Source: Theocolax elegans (lineage: Eukaryota; Arthropoda; Insecta; Hymenoptera; Cerocephalidae). From it: DNA of 64,000 nt. A program made the translations under genes and the position numbers. This document shows, piece after piece, positions 61,041-64,000 of this stretch; within the stretch, counting starts at the first letter, position 1, and the number at the start of each line of letters is the position of its first letter. Below the pieces are notes generated by a model. That model did not search any database, was not told the DNA's origin, and saw only the letters and a list, made by a program, of their open reading frames with translations. The DNA is taken from positions 3,093,501-3,157,500 of the forward strand of contig CM047426.1 in assembly GCA_026168455.1 (NCBI GenBank). The letters are read 5' to 3'.

Positions 61041-64000
61041 GTTGATTTTTTTTTCTTTAATTTTTACGATCTTTATGGTTTTTGTTGCGAAAAACATTTT
61101 TTTATTTGGATATATTTCAGATTTTTGGACTGTATCAACGAAGGTTTTAAATTTAATTAAATGACAAGAACTGTTTCAGTTTAAATAAATAAAAATTGTG
61201 AAAATGATGGAAAAAGCTAGAATTAGCCATCATTTTCATTTGTAGTATTGAATAATTTTCTCATAGATATTGAAATGTTTGTTTCGTGATCGTATTTTTA
61301 TTTAAAAAAGGGAATGTGGCAAAATTGTGGGAAACTTCATTAATTTTGAATATTTATTTGAACATTAAATGTATAGAGATATGCAAGGATTCGATTTTCG
61401 ATTCGAAAAGGAAATGAAGAAAATTTGGGGAAATATTTAAATTGCTATTGCTATTTAGTTTTTTAATTACCCACAGGTCAGTTTTTTAAAGTCTCTCGCC
61501 CTAAATATCACCTACAGATACTCAATATTTTTTATCCCTAAAATTATTTAGATTTTTAAATAAAGCTCGACTTTATACCTACATTACCGCTAAAACATAA
61601 TTATTACTTCGTTTAATTTAATTATTATAAAATATGACTTTGAAAACTGCTCTTATGTCATTTCACCAATATTGATTATTATTTTTTTGATTTTTAACTT
61701 TATATTTTAGATACAATTTTCGAATTTTTGAATGGTTCAACTTTTTCGTCAATTTTTTTAACTGTGTAATATTAAATTTATTATTCTCATTAAAAATTAA
61801 ATTACGTATACAATTTCTATAAAATTAATATACCCATTAATTATAAAAAAATATTAAGAATAAAATAAATTAAATAATTATTATTTATTATTTAGTTCAT
61901 AAAATCCTTTTTTTTTAATTTTATCTTAAATAAATTATTATTCCGTCTAATAATTTTCAAAATGTTTTATATATACATTGAAATAGAACAAAAATCGTAC
62001 TGATATTAAACCAACATGTTATGTATAATATATTATGAAATATGTAGAAATTGTAAAATTGTATGACGTTACGATACCCACTAATTTTTTCGATATTCTC
62101 CGATGATAAAGTGGAAAATTCTTTATTAACTATTTACGGTAAAAGGTAATATAAAAGTTACTCTTCCCTTCAAATTAAAATATATTGGCTATCGATGTAT
62201 ACATATATGAAAATTATGGTTAGAACATAAATCTTCATTTTAATTAATGGTGAGAAAAAAGAAATAATATTTTATCAAACTATTTTCGTTGAAAATTAAA
62301 ATTGAAGAGAAATAATTAAAGAAAAAGTTTGCATTTTCCTCACATAATTTATTTACTACTTAAAAATAAAAAACGTAGTAAAAAATCGACCGCATCAATA
62401 TTTATCGTCCGTTTTTTAAAACATTGCCGCGAAAAAGTAAGCTATATTGCTGAGGAGAATTAAAAACCAGGTTGAAAAATTTAAAAACATTACTCAGAAA
62501 TTTTTTATAAGATTTGTGAAAGTATAAAAATATTGGCAAGAAAGTTAAAAATATAACATGAGACAATTGAAAAATTGCTGAGGAAAATTAAGGAAAATTG
62601 CTGTGAAAATGAAATATTGCTGAGGGAATAAAAATATAGTTGAGAAAATATAAAAAACATTCACTACACAATTCTACGTGCATCGCGTATTACCGACAAA
62701 GGCAAAATTTTTAATTAAAAATGGAATTCTTTTACAACGAGTGCAAGAATAACATAAAGACGGTTTATCATCGCGTTTAGCTATATACTAAAGCCATGTT
62801 TAACTTGGAACACATTGCGTACAAATAGATCGCGCTGTTTATGTAACGAATATATATATATTTACACATGTGTGTGTGTATGCATATTCTTGATTAGCTT
62901 TTCGTTTTATTAACAAAACAAAGGCATTAATGAAACGTTTGATGAAACTATAATTTCATTTGATGCGCTTGAATATTTTACTTTTAATTGCCTATGAGAG
63001 TTAGGAATATGGAAAATAATATTAAATAATTTTCTACACATATCAGCTGTTTCGATAAAACGAACTAACCTAAATATATTTTCAATGATCGAAGACCCAA
63101 GATACCGAAAAGTTAACCTAAAAATCTTTAATAAATCTGAATAGTTCTTTAATTTCTAACTTAAAAGAAAACATTATTCTATATATAACACGCTAACCTT
63201 TGAAGTACAAGTAAAAAATCGCCGCATGGTCACAATGAATTAATAATTAAAAAACATAAAATTTTCAAGTCACATATTCTGACAGTATAATTTTCATAAA
63301 AAAAGTAGTCAACAATCGCTTATGATTTACTGGTTAAAATCGTGATTTCCCATCGATAGGAGGAGGGATAATTCGAGGGACACGAGAAAACGTGGTTAGT
63401 CCAGCAAACTTTGAACTCTTTCTCTCGATGCGATTATCCCTCGTACTTAGTTGTATGTGTATAGTTCGCCATTCTGTCTTTCTCTTCCTCGCAACCCTGG
63501 GTTGCATGCGCTGCGCGTAAGCGAGGCTCTAAAAATAGCTGGATATATACGCTGACGACCGATGCAAAAATCGCCGCGCGTTCAAGAGCTATGCCAAGAA
63601 CAAAGCGACCTGCTCCTACACGGCTCTATCTGTGTATTGGTTTGTTGTTTTTTTTTCTGTTTTTAAAGGTTTTTCGGGTGTATCGATCTTACTTTTTTGT
63701 ATTTGGATTGAGTTTTTTGGGGTTTTGTATATGATGGTAGTGTGGATGATTTTGGGTTTTTAATGGATGTTATTTAGTTTTTTTTTTTTTTTTTGGTATT
63801 TTTCTTTGGATTTTTAGCGGTAAGATGGTTTGGATGATTTTAGGTTTTTTATGGATTTTTTTTTTGTATGATGGTGTTGTTTCGAATTGTATTAAGTTTT
63901 TTTAGTATAATGCTACTAGTGTAGTTAATTTTGTTACGTTTGTGGATATTTAGGTTTTGGGTAAAATATTGGGGTGTAGATAGTTTTTAATTTTTTGGGA
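61041..64000. other. AT-rich DNA with a terminal island
   Basis: Mostly AT-rich with no gene seen. A GC-richer island at 63360-63650 holds GAGGGATAATTCG and CGATTATCCCTC, an inverted pair with GATA-type cores (63363 and 63430), and GTATATATCC. The last 350 bases are T/G-rich with ATGATGGT-like repeats. Confidence 0.35.

Overview
The window is AT-rich, microsatellite-rich DNA from an animal nuclear genome. It lies almost entirely inside one gene: the insect ecdysone receptor, EcR, on the minus strand. Two exons carry conserved protein sequence, and both are isoform-specific first coding exons. The EcR-A exon (coding part 49477-49909) has a SUMO-type motif VKTE, a basic KRPR followed by DDWL, and a C-terminal NGYASP / YDPYSPNGKIG block. 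The EcR-B1 exon (coding part 9862-10228) has KRRW, a serine-rich ESSSEVSSS block and an acidic LWDLD block. Both end in phase 1 inside a glycine codon at a GT donor, as needed to join the same downstream common exon. That exon (DNA-binding and ligand-binding domains) is not in the window and should lie to the left of position 1. The KRRW microdomain points to a holometabolous insect. Low GC content and dense (GA)n, (TA)n and (CA)n tracts would suit Hymenoptera, but the order is a guess.

Layout in the direction of transcription (right to left): 50269-64000 is upstream of the EcR-A coding exon. A good splice acceptor at 50269-50270 shows that at least one untranslated EcR-A exon lies further upstream; two weak candidates are listed. 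The EcR-A exon runs 50268 to 49477. Then comes a very long intron (49476 to beyond 1), in which the EcR-B promoter and the B1 exon are nested about 40 kb downstream. A candidate TATA-less core promoter (Inr plus DPE at the right spacing) lies at 10605-10640, about 400 bp before the B1 start codon.

The introns hold mobile and tandem repeats: a 660-bp Tc1/mariner-like non-autonomous element with about 120-bp inverted repeats (23194-23856); a family of about 300-370-bp elements with GGGGATGTCGGAC-type termini and an internal two-fold duplication (about seven copies); small foldback elements beside the EcR-A exon; and at least eight degenerate minisatellite fields, including a 31-bp satellite with a perfect palindrome (56965-57160). 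Short GC-richer islands of 200-500 bp, often with (GA)n tracts, recur through the introns and are the best places to look for enhancers and alternative promoters.

I found no second protein-coding gene, no convincing tRNA or rRNA, and no undescribed multi-gene system. The most interesting points are the B1 N-terminus, where the usual initiator Met before KRRW is replaced by Val and the frame stays open upstream; the arrangement of the two promoters; and the unnamed repeat family.
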